From the NCBI GenBank assembly GCA_009746045.1, contig RPFO01000406.1:3221701-3285700 (forward strand): a stretch of DNA of 64,000 bases, written 5' to 3'. This stretch comes from Mesostigma viride. Lineage: Eukaryota; Streptophyta; Mesostigmatophyceae; Mesostigmatales; Mesostigmataceae. Below are positions 31,138 through 56,213 of this stretch, one piece after another; positions within the stretch are counted from its first letter, which is position 1; each line of letters starts with the position of its first letter. Position numbers and translations under genes: made by a program. Under the pieces are notes generated by a model, which saw only the letters and a program-made list of their open reading frames with translations, was not told the origin of the DNA and did not search any database.

Positions 31138-34100
31138 TTATAACACTGGCCATGAAAGGAGGCAACTGTGAAACATCCCTATTGCAATCACAGCAATAAG
31201 AAGAACAATGAAATGAAGCAGAGCTTGCTCCTTCGTGCTGGCAGCACCCTCCGGGGAAGTGACAGGCTGACAAACAAAGCAATAAGACAAGGTTTTCATC
31301 AGACTCATCGTTCTTGAAATTCATGCAAGGGGATGGCGCTTATTTATTTCCACAGATGACATCGCCACTCAAACGTTGGGTACCTAAACAAGTGATGAAC
31401 GAGTGGACAGCTGACATGAACCATGTTTACTGCAGAGCGGAGAAGTTTTGCTGGCATTTAAGCACTCACCTTTGCAAGGAGGAAGATGAAGCTGAAGAAC
31501 GCCATGCCCATGAAGATGTAGATGAAGACATTGTACCTGAAAGCAATAAGGAGGCAGAACAGGATCAAGGAAGGCAGCAACCGTGGTTCGGTGTGAGTAG
31601 GTACTACAGTAGCTGAGTAGGGGCACCACACACCAGGATTCATGCTAGGCACTACCTGCTGTGCAACTCTTGTAGCATCGCGGCTTTGCACAAAAGCCTG
31701 CTTTCATGCTGTACATAAGGTGGCATACACCTGATCCTACCTTCCAAAAGGCTCAGAAAATCTGCTCCTTTTTTCCAGGCACAGCAATCCACAAGGCACC
31801 CTAAACGGTTCGACCCGTGAGATGGCAAGGTTTGACAGGATGCCCACATGATCACCGTAGCGGTAATAGATAACCGTAGCGGTATTACTAGACATGCTGG
31901 ACTTGGCATGATGGAAAGAAAGCAGTACGCGGTCATTGTTGTAAGCTGATCTGCTTGCAACAGAATGCTGTCCTAGGCATTCCCAGATGTCGCCATGCTA
32001 TCTATCATGATACAAATGGGCACTACCTCCAAAACCAGAGGAAGTATATGCAGTGCAGCGTTCCAATCCGACCATACCATCCTCCGCGTCTCTCGTCACC
32101 AGTCACCACGCTATATCAATGGTTTCCTTCACTCGTCCTACTGGAAAGCACTTCACACTCTGTTAAAAGCACAGCACAGCAAATTCTTCGGCAGACAGCT
32201 TTGTGGTACCCCATGCCTTGTGAACGCATTTACTGTTCATTGTGCAATCTAACAACCTGACGACTCAAACTCCATGGATTCTGGTCAAGCGGTGAGGATT
32301 GTTCGTTACTGCATCCTGGCCACATGGCCGCGGTTGCTTTGATGCCAGTGGGCAAGCGCTGCCTCTTCCCATTAACGAAACCAAAGGAGCATGACCCCCC
32401 TGCGCCTGTAATAACCCACAAACACCCACCCACGTACAAAGACCCCGTGATAACTTGCCCACAAGTTGCTATGCCAACCACATAAACACACATGTCTGTG
32501 CCCGCCCCACGCTGCGGTGCACCCACCTGTAGAGGTCCTTGAGCCCTGACACCTTTCCATTCTACCCACGTGACACACATGTCTGTGCCCGCCCCACGCT
32601 GCGGTGCACCCACCTGTAGAGGTACTTGAGCCCTGACACCTTTCCATCCTACCCACGTGACACACATGTCTGTGGCCCCCCCACGCTGCGGTGCACCCAC
32701 TTGTAGAGGTACTTGAGCCCTGACACCTTTCCATCCTACCCACGTGACACACATGTCTGTGCCCGCCCCACGCTGCGGTGCACCCCCTTGTAGAGGTACT
32801 TCAGCCCTGACACCTTTCCATCCTACCCACGTGACACACATGTCTGTGCCCCCCCCACGCTGCGGTGCACCCACCTGTAGAGGTACTTGAGCCCTGACAC
32901 CTTTCCATCCTACCCACGTGACACACATGTCTGTGGCCCCCCCACGCTGCAATGCCACTTACTTGTAGAGGTACTTGAGACCCTTGAGGTGCTCGATCTC
33001 GTCGCCAAAGATCTCGTCCACCGCCGTCTCTTTCGCGTACAGCTCAAACGCCTGCGCGCAGAACTGGACCAGGCTGCGGAAGCGCGCAGGGGGCGCGCCA
33101 TGCGGCGCGGGGGTTCAGGAGGGTGGGGAGGGCAGAGGGGTGCGGACGCATGCATGGTTTCACAAGGTTATTGAAAACAGGAGAGATTTTTTTTTTGCTC
33201 TAGTCTAGACAGAGAGATATATGGACCTCCATTCATTTCCATCATCCTGAACGACTCGACAAACGCGGATAACATAACAGCAGGCTCGAGCAACCATGGT
33301 CCGGATTCTTCCAGATTTCTGGCCTGCGCTGCTTGTCTCTTTGATATGGAGTTTTCCTTGAAATTACAGGGTGTGTGTGTGGGGGGGCTTTACTTTATTG
33401 TTTTTGGACAGGGATATTTTTTTTCTGACATGGCAGGATGGGTTTAGCTCTGGGAACGCCGACAGCATCTCGTAGAGACTCGCACTATATCGAGTCCCTA
33501 GTCACATGGCTCCTACTGAGTCAAGATTGCTCGTCATGATTCTTCTTCCCGAGCCAGCAAATAGGGGGCATCATTTGACAGGAAACCGGGCGCACAGATT
33601 AGAGGGAGGGGCATCCAGTAGGCCCAGACAAAGGAGAACTCTCAATCCAGTGGGCAGCCAGCGCGTCGCGCCATGATTCCTTTGGCCGGGGCCTCGCAGC
33701 TACCACAAGAGCAGCAACTAAACAAGAGCAGCAGCTAAACAAGAGCAGCAGCTAAACAAGAGCAGCAGCTAAACAAGAGCAGCAGCTAAACAAGAGCAGC
33801 AGCTAAACAAGAGCAGCAGCTAAACAAGAGCAGCAGCTAAACAAGAGCAGCAGCTAAACAAGCGCACCACACGAGCACCACCTAAAATACAACTGCACAT
33901 GCCCAACATGATTGGTTTTTGTGCTATACAAGTGTGCTATATCCGATGTCTTTTCACACGGATGCAACAGGAAGAAAAGGCGGCGGCGCGCGCAGGAACG
34001 CGTGGCACCAGCCCAGTGGTTGCGAACCTGCATGGCCCGGCAAGCTTGCCACAAGAGGAAACAGCTGTGCCCCATGTACCGGATGGAGCGCAGCAGGATC

Positions 34101-37100
34101 ACGCAGTCTACCTTCGACGTCCCCAACAAGGTACGGGATTGACGAAATACTCATCATACATCGCAAGGGTAGCGTTGTAACGCGGCGTACCTGATGGAGC
34201 ACAGCAGGATCATGCCCACGTTGAAGAGGAAGGAGCTCATCATGGTGCCGCCCACCCTGCGACAGGACGCAAGAAGAAGGGCCAGCAACGATGGTCCCAG
34301 AAAAAAACGAAGAAGCTTTAGCAAGGGCCGAATGTGACGTGGGGCGAAGGGAATCACCCCACCCACTGGTTTGTGCATGCATGGGTAGGTATCGTGTGCC
34401 GTTGTGCCCTGCCACCATGCACCCGGAAACAGTCCATTGAAGAATTGTTGCTACACTAATAAACATCGCAGCTGCTGGATACGTCCCAAGAATGTGTCTG
34501 TTGCGCACGCCTGGCTTGCCCAGGGTGGCGCGATTTTTCTTGCAGGTCTGTCCCGGCCAACAGGGAACGACGCGGAGGATGGCAGGCACGGCATGGGGAC
34601 GCGGTAGAACAGGGTGCAGCGCGCCATGTGCCGTCGTGTCGACTGGCAACAGCATGCACGCTCACAAGACCCGCACCTCAACACTAGCGAATGTGCTTTG
34701 CCATGCTGCCACTGTTTAGCCGTGATAGGCCCATGCACTTAACCCGCACCCAAGTAGATACTGCCTAACCTCTCTACTCTTGCTGCAATGCACTTGCACA
34801 AAATGCCCACATGCCACTCTGCCCTTCCCCATGCCCACCCAATATGCCCACCTCCACAACTCCCCACCCCCTTGGCGGTCACGGGCGGCCACGCGGGCCA
34901 CTCACTTCATGGGGTGCACCGTGAAGATGAGCAGCCGCAGGCCCAGCTTCATGTTGCCCTTGATGGTGCACAGCATCAGCCAGAAGCAGAAGAGGGCAAA
35001 CGCAGACGTGCCAAACAGGCCTGTGGGCGGGGGGGAGAGAGGGGCATGGGCGCAGGTAGCAGCGAACGTGGTAGAGAAAGTAGAATGCCTCAAAGCTATT
35101 TTCATGGTAGGGAGACGAGACAGCAGACATGAGACACAGCATGGCTGGGCACAAACTGGACCGAGGCGATTGTCTAGCACGAGAACGGGAATGTTGAAAG
35201 GCTACATGTAAGCTGTAGCGTGGCAACCGAAAGCCATCGTGATGGAAAGTTCCGTTCGGGCCTCACGCAGCGTGGCCCTAGTAGAGTTGATGGTACGGGC
35301 GAATAACTGCCGGCAAATGCAGGGCGGCAAGCAGGAATGACCGCCTGCGCACAAGGACCCAATACAAAGCCAACCGCCCCTTCCCCGCTTCCAGCACTGC
35401 ACGCCTCTGACAACTGCGCCATTCCTCCTGCACCGCTCGCTGTGGCAGGCAACCCATCCCATGCGGGTAGGGGTGGAGGCAGAAAGGCAGGACATGCAAA
35501 GTTGCAAGCCACGGCGGTACGCACCCTACCACCCAGATGCTCATCATCACCCTGGCTAGTGCCCGCATCACGTACCGAACACGTCGTCGAGCTTGACGAA
35601 GACATCGTTGAGGAAGGGCGTGAGCGGCGGGTCGAAGAAGATGAAGAGCACGATGTGCACAAACCACAGGATGGACATGATCAAGCTGGGGGGGGGGGGG
35701 GGGGGGGGCAGTGGAGGATGGGGAAAAGGAAAGGCAACCAGGCGAGTAGGCAGGTGACTCGTGGGTCAGCATACTGCTCCGAACAGCCATTTATAGGTGA
35801 TGAGCCACACTGTATGTTGGACTTAGCTCCCCGATGACGGAGGTTGAGGCTCCCCGATGACGGATGACAGAGCTGGTGCGAGTGTTTGCTTGCCTTCTGG
35901 AGGCATCAAGGACAGGTGGGCGTTAAGGAAGTCCATGTCATCCCGAGGCGGCAACGGCATTCGCGGCACGTGCCCTCCACCGTGTCGGCATGGCCAACGC
36001 AGGCAAGGGAATGCAACTGCATCTACTTGCGCATGCAAGACGAGCTAGTGCAAATCACCCCATCATACCCGTGGTGGTGGTTGTGACAAGTTGTGCCTAG
36101 TAGATATTGCCATGAGACCGATATTTTGCAGCCACCGTCGACCTGCAGCCAAATAGGAACCGCAGCATTTATACGCCAGCACATCTGGCCCAACCACACC
36201 ACGCCGCTTGTCTACCCATGGCGGTGTGTGGTGGAGGGGGCGGCTGCTTGTCTACCCATGGTGGTGTGTGATCGAGGGGGGCACTTACCCGAGGATTCCG
36301 CCGATGAGCTTGAACAGGTAAGACAGCACAGTGAGCGCCCAGGAGACGTCAGCCTGGGGGAGGTGCAGCCGCCAGAAGCACAAATGCGTCCAAGGGGCAG
36401 GTGTGAGCAGCAAAGAAAGTCATGTGGACAAGTGGATGCCGGTTGGCTCCTCAATGTCTGGCAGTGGCTAGCATGGGATAGGTGTTTGGATGGGGCGGCT
36501 GGGTGGACTTCAGGATTAAGGGGGGGGGGGGGGGGGGGGGACACACCCTACATCTTCATCTTTCTGTTGTGGTGACACGGAAGCTTTCCAGCTGGGGTTA
36601 ACCGAGGGGAAGCCGCTAGACAGCCTCATTTCCACAGAATAGACTTGAGAGTATCAAGAAAGGCCCAACAGACTTGTAGGGATGATGGTGGGGGCGCACA
36701 CGCCGCCTGAAAAGCACATGCAAAAGCACCCGTTATCACAGGTATGGTTGTCCGCTGCGCACAACGCAGATTCCTGGCAGTTCTACCATGTTACAGGCGC
36801 CATCTGCGCTGGCATGCTGCTTCTCCATGCAGCAGCTGCAATTGCTGACTAGAGGCATTGGCATTGCTGACAAGGCGCAGTGGCACTGCTGACACAGGGC
36901 ACCGCTGGGAGCACCAGGTCTGGGACCCACCGTCGTTCGGCTCACGGTCTGGAATCCCCACGGCAGGCATGTGCGGTACAAACCTCTCATCATCCCTATG
37001 AAAACAGGTCCTGCTCCTTTGCTGCCCAGCAGCACTCACACACCTGACACCATTGATTCACCTCCGATCACTCCTCCCACATGTGAGACCACAGCAGCGC

Positions 37101-40100
37101 CGCAATCATGTCATCAAAGTCACTCCATCCCCCACGTCTATCTTATTGCTGCGGCTGCTTCAGCTGACGTGTTCAGTGGGAACACAGCACCAGCCCCTCC
37201 CGCCCTACACTGTGCTGCGGCAGCACCCCATCAACGCTTGTGCTCCACTACGCGGCAGGGCTCACCTTCTCCCCTTGCGGGAACACGGCCACCAGCTCCT
37301 CCTCCTCCTGCTCCAGCAGCACCAGCTCCTGGGGGAGGGAGGGAGCCGAATAAGAAGGACAAAGCAGGGGGAGGGGGGAGGAAGAGGACAGCCACGCGCG
37401 CCACAGAACTTCAACAAGACTTTTGGGCTGCACTGGACTGGGCAAAAGCCTCCCATTAAATAGGAGCGTTTGCTTGGGGAGGACAAAAGAGCCTTGGAGG
37501 TGGCAGCAAAGGGGGGCCAGCTTGGCGGTTAGGCTGAGGGGGGTAGGGCGACGGTGTGAATGCATGGGGCAGCGCAGAGAGTGGTGCTGGCAGTGGCAAG
37601 AGAGGCTACAGCAGACAAGTTGGCGATTAGGTAGGTACATGCGTGTGGGTGTGAGCTGGCAGCAGAAAAGATAAGCCTCCATTGTTGAAGCGAGCACTCT
37701 GTTGCCTCAGTAAATTCCACTCCAATCGATGCCATCCCCACTCAGGCCACCCCCGCAAGCGCTTGCATGCTGGGGTGCTCCTCACACCATGCCACGCCCT
37801 ACGCGCGGCTCTGCGCCCCACCTGCGCAAGCTTGGTGACGTTCTTGCGCCACTTGCGCCCCTTGTTGCCCGCCTTGGCCTCACGCTTGAGCTGGTTGGCC
37901 AGGTCATGGATGTGCGAGCTGGCCTCAAAGATCTGGCCCGCGCGCTGTGCACATGTGCACAAGGACGCAGGGGCATAGGGATGAAGGGAATACGGGGAAG
38001 GGGGGGTCAAAGTTGGCACGCACATGCGGGGGGTTGGAACGCAAAGGGGGAATGGCGGGGGAGGAGAGGAAGACTTGGTAGGACAAGTGGGGGCAGTGGC
38101 AGAGAGGCAACACGGCGACTGTAGCATGGAGGCAGGCCTGCTGTCATTTCTTCAACACCCCAATGGTCATGAGTCACCTCTTGACATAGATCAACGGTTG
38201 GCTACCAGCCTGTTTATGGAGACAGCTTCTGTGGGTTAGTATAATTTTCTGTTGTGCGGCCATTACGTCATGAGCAAAAGTGCGATGTGCTGCTGCATTA
38301 AATCTCGCTTGTAGGGGTCAAGCACATCATTTGCTGCCCACATGGGCACTGTGTACATGTGCCAGCAGTGCGCTAACAGGCCCGCACGCCCCCGCGCTTA
38401 CGTGGATGTAGTCTGTGCGCGTGATGATCTTGCGTGGCCGCCGGAAGAATGCGGTGATCCAGTCAAAGGGCAGCGCGACGATGCCCACGCCCGCAAAGAA
38501 CTGCGCAGGACCCAGGGCAGAGATCGCACGCACAGAATGGTACACACACACATGCACACATATTGATATAAATCGGACAGGTGCACGATGTTTTGACACA
38601 GGTGCATGGATCATGCAGATAGCGCACGCGGCGGGGCAGATAGAAGCTTGTAGCCTTCAGGCCGTGATGGTACCGATGCAAGTAGGTGGCCTGTGCAAAC
38701 AGGGCATCTGGCAATGTGGCCAGACTCGGATGGGCAGCCTTGGACCACAGACGCGAGCTTGCAATGGCTCATTAGTAGCTACACATCGGCCACCACGACC
38801 ACCGTCAACCCTGTTGTTCATACGGCAGCGCTACCCATCCTCCTGGGCCCATACCACAACACCAAGTGGCTCCAAGTGGGCCATCTCAAGCAGTGTCAAC
38901 TGTATTAGAGATACGGCAACTTTTCCCATCCTCCTGGGTCTGTGCCCTACACCATGTCGAGCCATGGAAACACAACATGCACAGCCAAGGACCGTTCCTG
39001 ATCGCAAGGCAGCCTGTCACAACCATCGTCATGCAGGAGCCCACCTTAAGTGTGAACAAGCATGAGTTACGCAGGCTGTCATGATGCCTACATACGTGTG
39101 CCTGGCTGTCTCATGTAGACTGGTGGCACGGTGGCGAGAATTGTGGCAGCCCACCACACCCAGGATGAAGCGAGCCGCCGCCTGGGAACTTGCGCTTGGG
39201 TGTTTCCTTTGGTGGCACTACCCGGCCACACCTGGATGGCCTGATGCTAGGTGTGCAGTGCTCATCCACCCGCCGTGAACAGCGCAGGACGCATTACCCA
39301 CCGTGAACTGCGCAGGATGCAATACCTACTATGAATAGCGAAGGATGCATGACATACTATGAATAGCGCAATACGGACCACCCACCACCAATAACCACCA
39401 GCACCTGGTGAATGGACCACCCACCATGAAGAGCAGCCAGCCGATGATGGAGCTGACGGCGATCACGTAGACGGGGAAGGACGTCCACATCTTCCAATCC
39501 TTGATGTTGTTCGTCTGCTCCGCGTCGCACTGCGCGACAGGCGAATTGGGTGGGTGTGGGTGGGGAACAGGGTGGGGTTAGGTTGGGGGCGACCAGCCGC
39601 AAGGCGAGGTGCAGATGAGGAATGTGGCGTGAGCTGACTAACACATCTGTAGCTAGCTAGCTAGCTGTAATACAGACGTCATGATATCCAAATCCAAGCT
39701 AGGAGTAGCATAGAAGCAACAAAACAACCACAGAGGAAGTAAAATCTCAGCATGCCGTAGTCCTACAAGGCAGAGCACCAAGGTAAGGTGGGCCAAGCGC
39801 GATGTGGTGGTGCACGAATGGACTTGAGATGACATGCACTGCTAGTCATTTCCAAAGTAGGTATGACGGGCGTATCGCAACAGTCGTGGCCCGGATCCCC
39901 GTAGGTCCATGCAGCACTGACCGCACGCCAGGCAATCAGACTGCTCGAGTCCTTGCTCCAAGTGGCCACGAAGAGGATGAGGAGGTGACTTCGCGTCTTT
40001 CGCTGAGACTGTAACACACTGAAACCTGCCCCCAAACCCCAACCATCCACACAAAAGGTTGACAGAACGCAGAGGTCACCGCCACACGTCACCGCCTGAC

Positions 40101-43100
40101 AGCGCGTCCGCAGGGTGCCCGCCATCCCACTATCGCCACGCACCTCCACGCCCGCAAAGCTGCCGGTGCCGTCGGAGGAGATGCAGGGGAAGCGCATGTT
40201 CAGCGTGGCGAGCGACTTGGTGAGCGGCACGGTGCCTGAGACCAGCCGGTTGACGGGGTACTCTACCTCACCGCCCAGGCCTGATGGGGGGCAGCAGGGG
40301 CCGCGCCACACAAGGCAAGAACAGATGGTGAGTCAGAGTGGACAGATGGTGACCTTGCATTACAGTGCCGTGCTGTTGTGACCAACACAGATATTTCAGC
40401 GAAGGTTTTCTGAAAAATGGAGAAAAGACATAGGGTTATGAATGGGTGGAGCACTGCTAGGCTCCGGGAGAAGGCTTTATTCCAGATCCGCCTCAAATTT
40501 TCCTTGGCTAGGCTGACCAATACTGCAGTGGACATATGACTCAATGGGATTTGGATTGCCAGGCCTTCCGATAAAAATTACAAGCATGGTGCTCATGCTG
40601 ATGGATACTGATGCCAGGCATAAAGTAACATGGATGCCAATCCAAGGCACCGACAGAAACAAGAATACGAAGAGCCTTTTCACACCAGACAACTAGGGGA
40701 AATTTGGGTTAATTTGATTATTCGATGCCCCCATTTTGCGTTCACACTCAGGACTTCCAAAGCAACCAGTACACCGGTTGAGATGGGCCGTATATCCTGC
40801 ATGTATGGTCACGTCCACCAAAGTCGGCAGAAACTGCCAAAATAAGTGGAAGTTGGCGGACCCCTTCCCCCAACTTCCAGTGAGATTGCCCGACTTTTTG
40901 CACCCTCGCCCAGCGCAGCCCTTAGTTCACTTCAGTTCCCTTCATTTTCTCTTCCCGCGTTGATACTAAGAATTCTATATGCTTCTGTATCTTTCTTGCC
41001 GGCTCAGCACAGGCCAAGTCGCGGAAAATCGCTTTTCTAAGCTAGCGAAGGATTTCCTTGGAATAAACCCCCAGTGTGAAAACACTGTAATGCCAGGCAT
41101 GAACAGTATTACTGCTAACATTCTTGCTAGTACCTAATTTGATGCAGGATTTGGGGAAAACCAATGGGACCTTGGCAGGCTGGGGGTCAAGTAAACTCTG
41201 GGGTGACTAGAAAGGACTCCTCCATGGCTACGATTGTTTCCTGAGCTTTGTGGGGCATTCAACAACAAACTTCCTCCCCTGGCATGAAAAGGGAGGGAAG
41301 CTTGCAGGCAGGAACAAGTCGGTTCGGCCCCGGGTGTTCAGCTCCGAGGTTCACCTGCCACATGTCTGTGCGGTTGTCTGCCACATGTCTGTGGGGTTGT
41401 GGGTTAACCCTGGGTATGCCCCTAAAACCCCTCAGGCTCCGGGAAAGGCCTTTATATTCTCCCAAACTGGCGCCTGTAAATGTGTTCCAAGCCTATCTGT
41501 GGGCTCTGGACCATGTGGCAGCCCTACTGCATCCGCTATGAGTCAGCCATGCTTTGTCCATGCAGAGAGCCACTCTCTGCTGACACGCCATCATGCCCAA
41601 GCCATTGCCTAGCCATGATCATCTTCCACCCCATGTCCGTAGCTTTGCACAGCTGCTGGAATACATGGTGGTGCAGGTGCACCTCCATTGTGCATCCCGA
41701 CTAGGTGGCAGTTTACACCAACCACCTGCAGGTTGTCGCCTAGAATGTATTGAAAACCATACGCCCCTTCTCAGGAATATGTGTTACATATCCTCCCCAC
41801 GGAGGCATGTTCTTAATTAATGTCTGTGCGGTGCGCACGAGTACCTTGGTGCCCGGCCGAATTGCCAGCTAGGGGGTTATGGGAAACCAATTGAAAGTGG
41901 GCATCCAGGCATTGACACCATTCAGGAATCTTGGCAACGAAAACCTACCAGTAGACATATTGTACCGGTGGATCAAGCTCTTAGAGCCAAGAAGGTTGGC
42001 CATTCAGTCGCATGCCCTGCAAAGGTGTCGACTGAGGCACATGGCACCTGCGGGTTATGTGCAGGCTCCACCAGCTGCTGCTTCCACCCTTCATCCCCAA
42101 ACCTCATCACCTATTCTGCAGTTGGTAGAAACGCAATTCAACATATTCATGTTTCCCCTCACCGTATGCCAGGCCGAACACCATGCCGAGGCAGAGGGCG
42201 ATGGCGACGCACCAAACAATGCCACTCCACACACGCTTGCGAGTAGACCTGTCCATTTTTCACAAAGTATTGGCGGAAAGGCATTCAAGACAGACAAAGG
42301 CAGTCAGGGCATACCACAAAGAAACAATGCCCGGTCCCACACGGTGAGCGCACAGCAATAAATCCTATCATGATGACTTCATCTTACAGCAGGGCAGCTG
42401 ATATGGTCTGCTGGTAGCGTGGGCAGACCTGAACTCATGCAGTCCTTGCCTGTATAATAAAATCAGTGGCATGAACAAGCTGCTTAATTAGGATGAAACA
42501 CTTAGTGAAGGATGCTGTCACAAACACAACACAATTTTTCTTGAAAGCTTCCTAGACATCGCTCAAGACATGCGTGGTGATCCTGTAATCAAGAACAGGG
42601 TTTCAGAAATCACCATTGAGTCCCCTGCAGTGCTATGTTCCTATACCTACAAGCAAACTGCATACATCTGGAGCGCATAACAGTTTCGTCTTAAGCAAAC
42701 TTACAGGTCCTGATCCGCCTCGTAGTAGAACATGGTGAACGGGATGATAAACGCAACCAAGACGCCGTTCGTGATATACATGATGAACCATAGCAGCTTC
42801 ATAGGGAGTGTATAATTACAAGCGCTGAGGACGATACTGTCGTTGCATGCTTCTCGATTCGCCACGTCTAATGGCAGCATGAGAATCGACAGGATCGCGA
42901 TGGTGAGGCCCACCAGCTGACAGCAACGTGTACCAAAATTGCAGAAAACGCGGGAGAAACGACAAAAAATACAGACATGCAGCGTTAAGTTACGGTGCCA
43001 GACCGTGGAGGCACAGTCGACATATCAGCATACATAAAAACGGATAGGACGCATTTATCGTCTTGTGCACGTTTTGGGGAAGGAGAACTTACCACTACAA

Positions 43101-43233
43101 ATTTTGGAAACCATGCTTGATTGACGTCTTCTGGATGCTGAAACTCGATGATGATATAAATATTTATCAATAGCGTCAGAACTGAAATAACACAAATAAT
43201 TACAATCAAGAAAGGATTGAAACCGTCCGCCAT
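31138..43233 (-). CDS. Plant-type LMBR1-like multi-pass membrane protein, 15 exons
   Basis: Exons (minus): 43233-43093, 42916-42705, 42248-42163, 40280-40144, 39529-39425, 38500-38402, 37944-37822, 37328-37266, 36353-36289, 35685-35576, 35020-34906, 34256-34191, 33073-32963, 31536-31470, 31266-31138. All have AG/GT borders and compatible phases, totalling 542 residues. Family landmarks in order: FQHPEDVNQAWFPKFVV, LPLDVANREACN, LPMKLLWFIMYITNGVLVAF, FRRPRKIITRTDYIH, the coiled-coil KGRKWRKNV segment, VFPQGEK, FFDPPLTPFLNDVFVKLDD, NMKLGLRLLIFTVHPMK, SSFLFNVGMILLCSI and GLKYLYKYNVF. About nine membrane spans are expected. LMBR1 relatives include the lysosomal cobalamin exporter LMBD1 and lipocalin receptors; the plant-type branch lacks an assigned substrate. 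The last exon (PVTSPEGAAST...) is the least certain. Confidence 0.93.
32489..32962. repeat. 87-bp minisatellite derived from the end of LMBR1 exon 13
   Basis: Five to six copies at 85-90-bp spacing. On the minus strand each reads CTCAAGTACCTCTACAGGTG, a copy of the exon 13 end (CTCAAGTACCTCTACAA at 32979-32963) plus a GT donor, then about 65 bp of intron sequence. The array directly follows the true donor at 32962. Confidence 0.88.
33703..33862. repeat. 18-bp tandem repeat in an LMBR1 intron
   Basis: About nine copies of AACAAGAGCAGCAGCTAA, near perfect, in the intron between exons 12 and 13. Confidence 0.95.
39260..39424. repeat. About 28-bp repeats echoing the LMBR1 exon 5 end
   Basis: On the minus strand, after the true junction CTCTTCATG|GTGGGTGGTCC, come four degenerate units: CTATTCATAGTATGT, CTATTCATAGTAGGT, CAGTTCACGGTGGGT and CTGTTCACGGCGGGT. 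They are about 28 bp apart; three retain GT at the splice position. Confidence 0.75.
41375..41820 (+). mobile_element. Family B LINE 3' end in LMBR1 intron 3
   Basis: 446 bp flanked by the 12-bp duplication TGTCTGTGCGGT (41363-41374 and 41821-41832). Its 3' part matches the family B 3' UTR (CACTCTCTGCTGA; CATATCCTCCCCACGGAGG hairpin) and ends TTCTTAATTAA. It is antisense to the host gene, with no coding part. Confidence 0.8.
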
Positions 43234-44167
43234 CCTATCTCCCAGTATCTATTTCAATTATATGAGTACTCAGTTGCCACCCCTCAATATCATTCGCGTG
43301 CACCCGGGAAAATCCGCTGTGTCCTGAGCAAAATTTCACCCCTCGCTATCGTCATTTTCCCCTGACTTCAGAGGACGTCGATATGCGGGTTAAAACTTGG
43401 CTTATCTCAGGCCCTGCTTTCTTCGCCGTTGCGGTCTCGTCAAATGTCCGCGTGGGTTGTTGAGATGGCGAACTGTCAACGTGGTTCCCACGCCAGCCAT
43501 GATTGACATGAATATGCTTGAAAAAACGTCTACCGCACAACGGGCCTTATTCAGCCGCGTGCACCCCAGCAAGGCCAGGGTCCCTCAAACTCGTTGGGAA
43601 AACTCTGGTGGCTCTGAGCCTCTGATTGAAGTTTTTCTGAGCAAGCCGTAAGTAGCTTACTTCACAAGTGCAATGCTTAGTATATTTGATACATCTGATC
43701 GATTTTAATGCATCTGACAAATCAACAAGTAGTATCTACCTACTGTCTGTACAATCATGAAGGATAATACAGTACTATCTGAGACCTACTGTATATCTGA
43801 GAAGCCAACAACTAAACTAACACCCATTTCACCGGAAATATATCTGAGAAGCCAGCATTAAAGAACTCTGAGCCACTGCACTGCACTGACTGCACCAGTG
43901 CACGTTCTCCACCCGTGCTGCACGCGGTGGCCAGCAGGCAGCGAACTGTACACTCATCAGCAGTAGCACCCAGCACGAGCAGCACTTAAAAAACGACGCA
44001 ACACCCAACAACGTCATCAACGCAATTACACCGGGAACAGCAGTGTGGAAAACTGCGAAACACTTGATGTGCTGAAGTAAAGATAGACAGACGCCTTTAC
44101 TGCTTTTTCGCCTCTGACTGGGTGAACAGGCCTGTTACTTTACCTGAACTGTTTGGAGACTCGGGAA
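43234..44167. promoter_or_regulatory. Shared intergenic region of the head-to-head LMBR1 / ALDH22A1 pair
   Basis: 934 bp between the two start codons, transcribed outward in both directions. It must hold both promoters and 5' UTRs. A short open frame (43397-43651) shows no recognisable similarity. I see no TATA box or repeated motif I would defend. Confidence 0.6.
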
Positions 44168-55537
<11,370 letters not shown>

Positions 55538-56213
55538 TATGTCCGTAGGCTGGCAGTCAAGCAACAGGCCTTGTTCAGAGTATCACGAGCAGCCTGCTGA
55601 CTGCGCCGCTATACTGTACTTGACTCACTTAAGATAGCAAGCCTGGATATGAATAGTAAACTGCATTCCCATGGATTCCCTAGATTATGCTATGCAGTTA
55701 GAGTCATAGTAGTATAGAATAGTTCCAGCAGGAGCCTGGGGGCGTTGACCTGAGATGGATTGTGGCGAGTAGTCAGTGTTGGCAGCTGACATGGGTGCAT
55801 GGTATGCCGAGCTAGGAGGATGCTTGAGTATATGGCACGGCATGGTTTAGCTTGTTGACAGTTTACACAGGTTGGGTGGCGCAGGATTGCTTGCGCCATC
55901 AGCATGTGTGCACGGATAGCTAGAAGGACGAGCATTCGGCCATGGAGGTTGTTGTTCATTCAGTTATTCATCAACTTGATGGGATGAACAAGTCAGACAA
56001 ACCTGGTGCACCCCTGTTATGGTGCACTGGTCTCACGGGAGAGATAGTAGGTGTGGCATGGCAGAATGTGGACGTGCGTCTTGTTGGTTTTGCTGACGAG
56101 CGGTTTTAATAATTGTGATATTTACGGACAGGAATTTGTCATCAAATTACACATTTAAATGTATGCGTCTCATTTGAAGCCGAACATGAATTTAATGCTG
56201 TTTCCAAAATTGA
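55538..56213. other. ALDH22A1 3' flank
   Basis: Contains the presumed 3' UTR. No further gene or repeat recognised. Confidence 0.5.

Noticed and set aside
35685-35710. Poly-G/poly-C runs (also 36519-36540, 44811-44827) as functional G-quadruplexes
   Set aside because: They directly precede or flank splice acceptors or low-complexity sequence and give no further evidence of function.
43397-43651. 84-codon plus-strand gene in the divergent promoter region
   Set aside because: No recognisable similarity, no clear codon bias, and it sits where 5' UTR/promoter sequence is expected.
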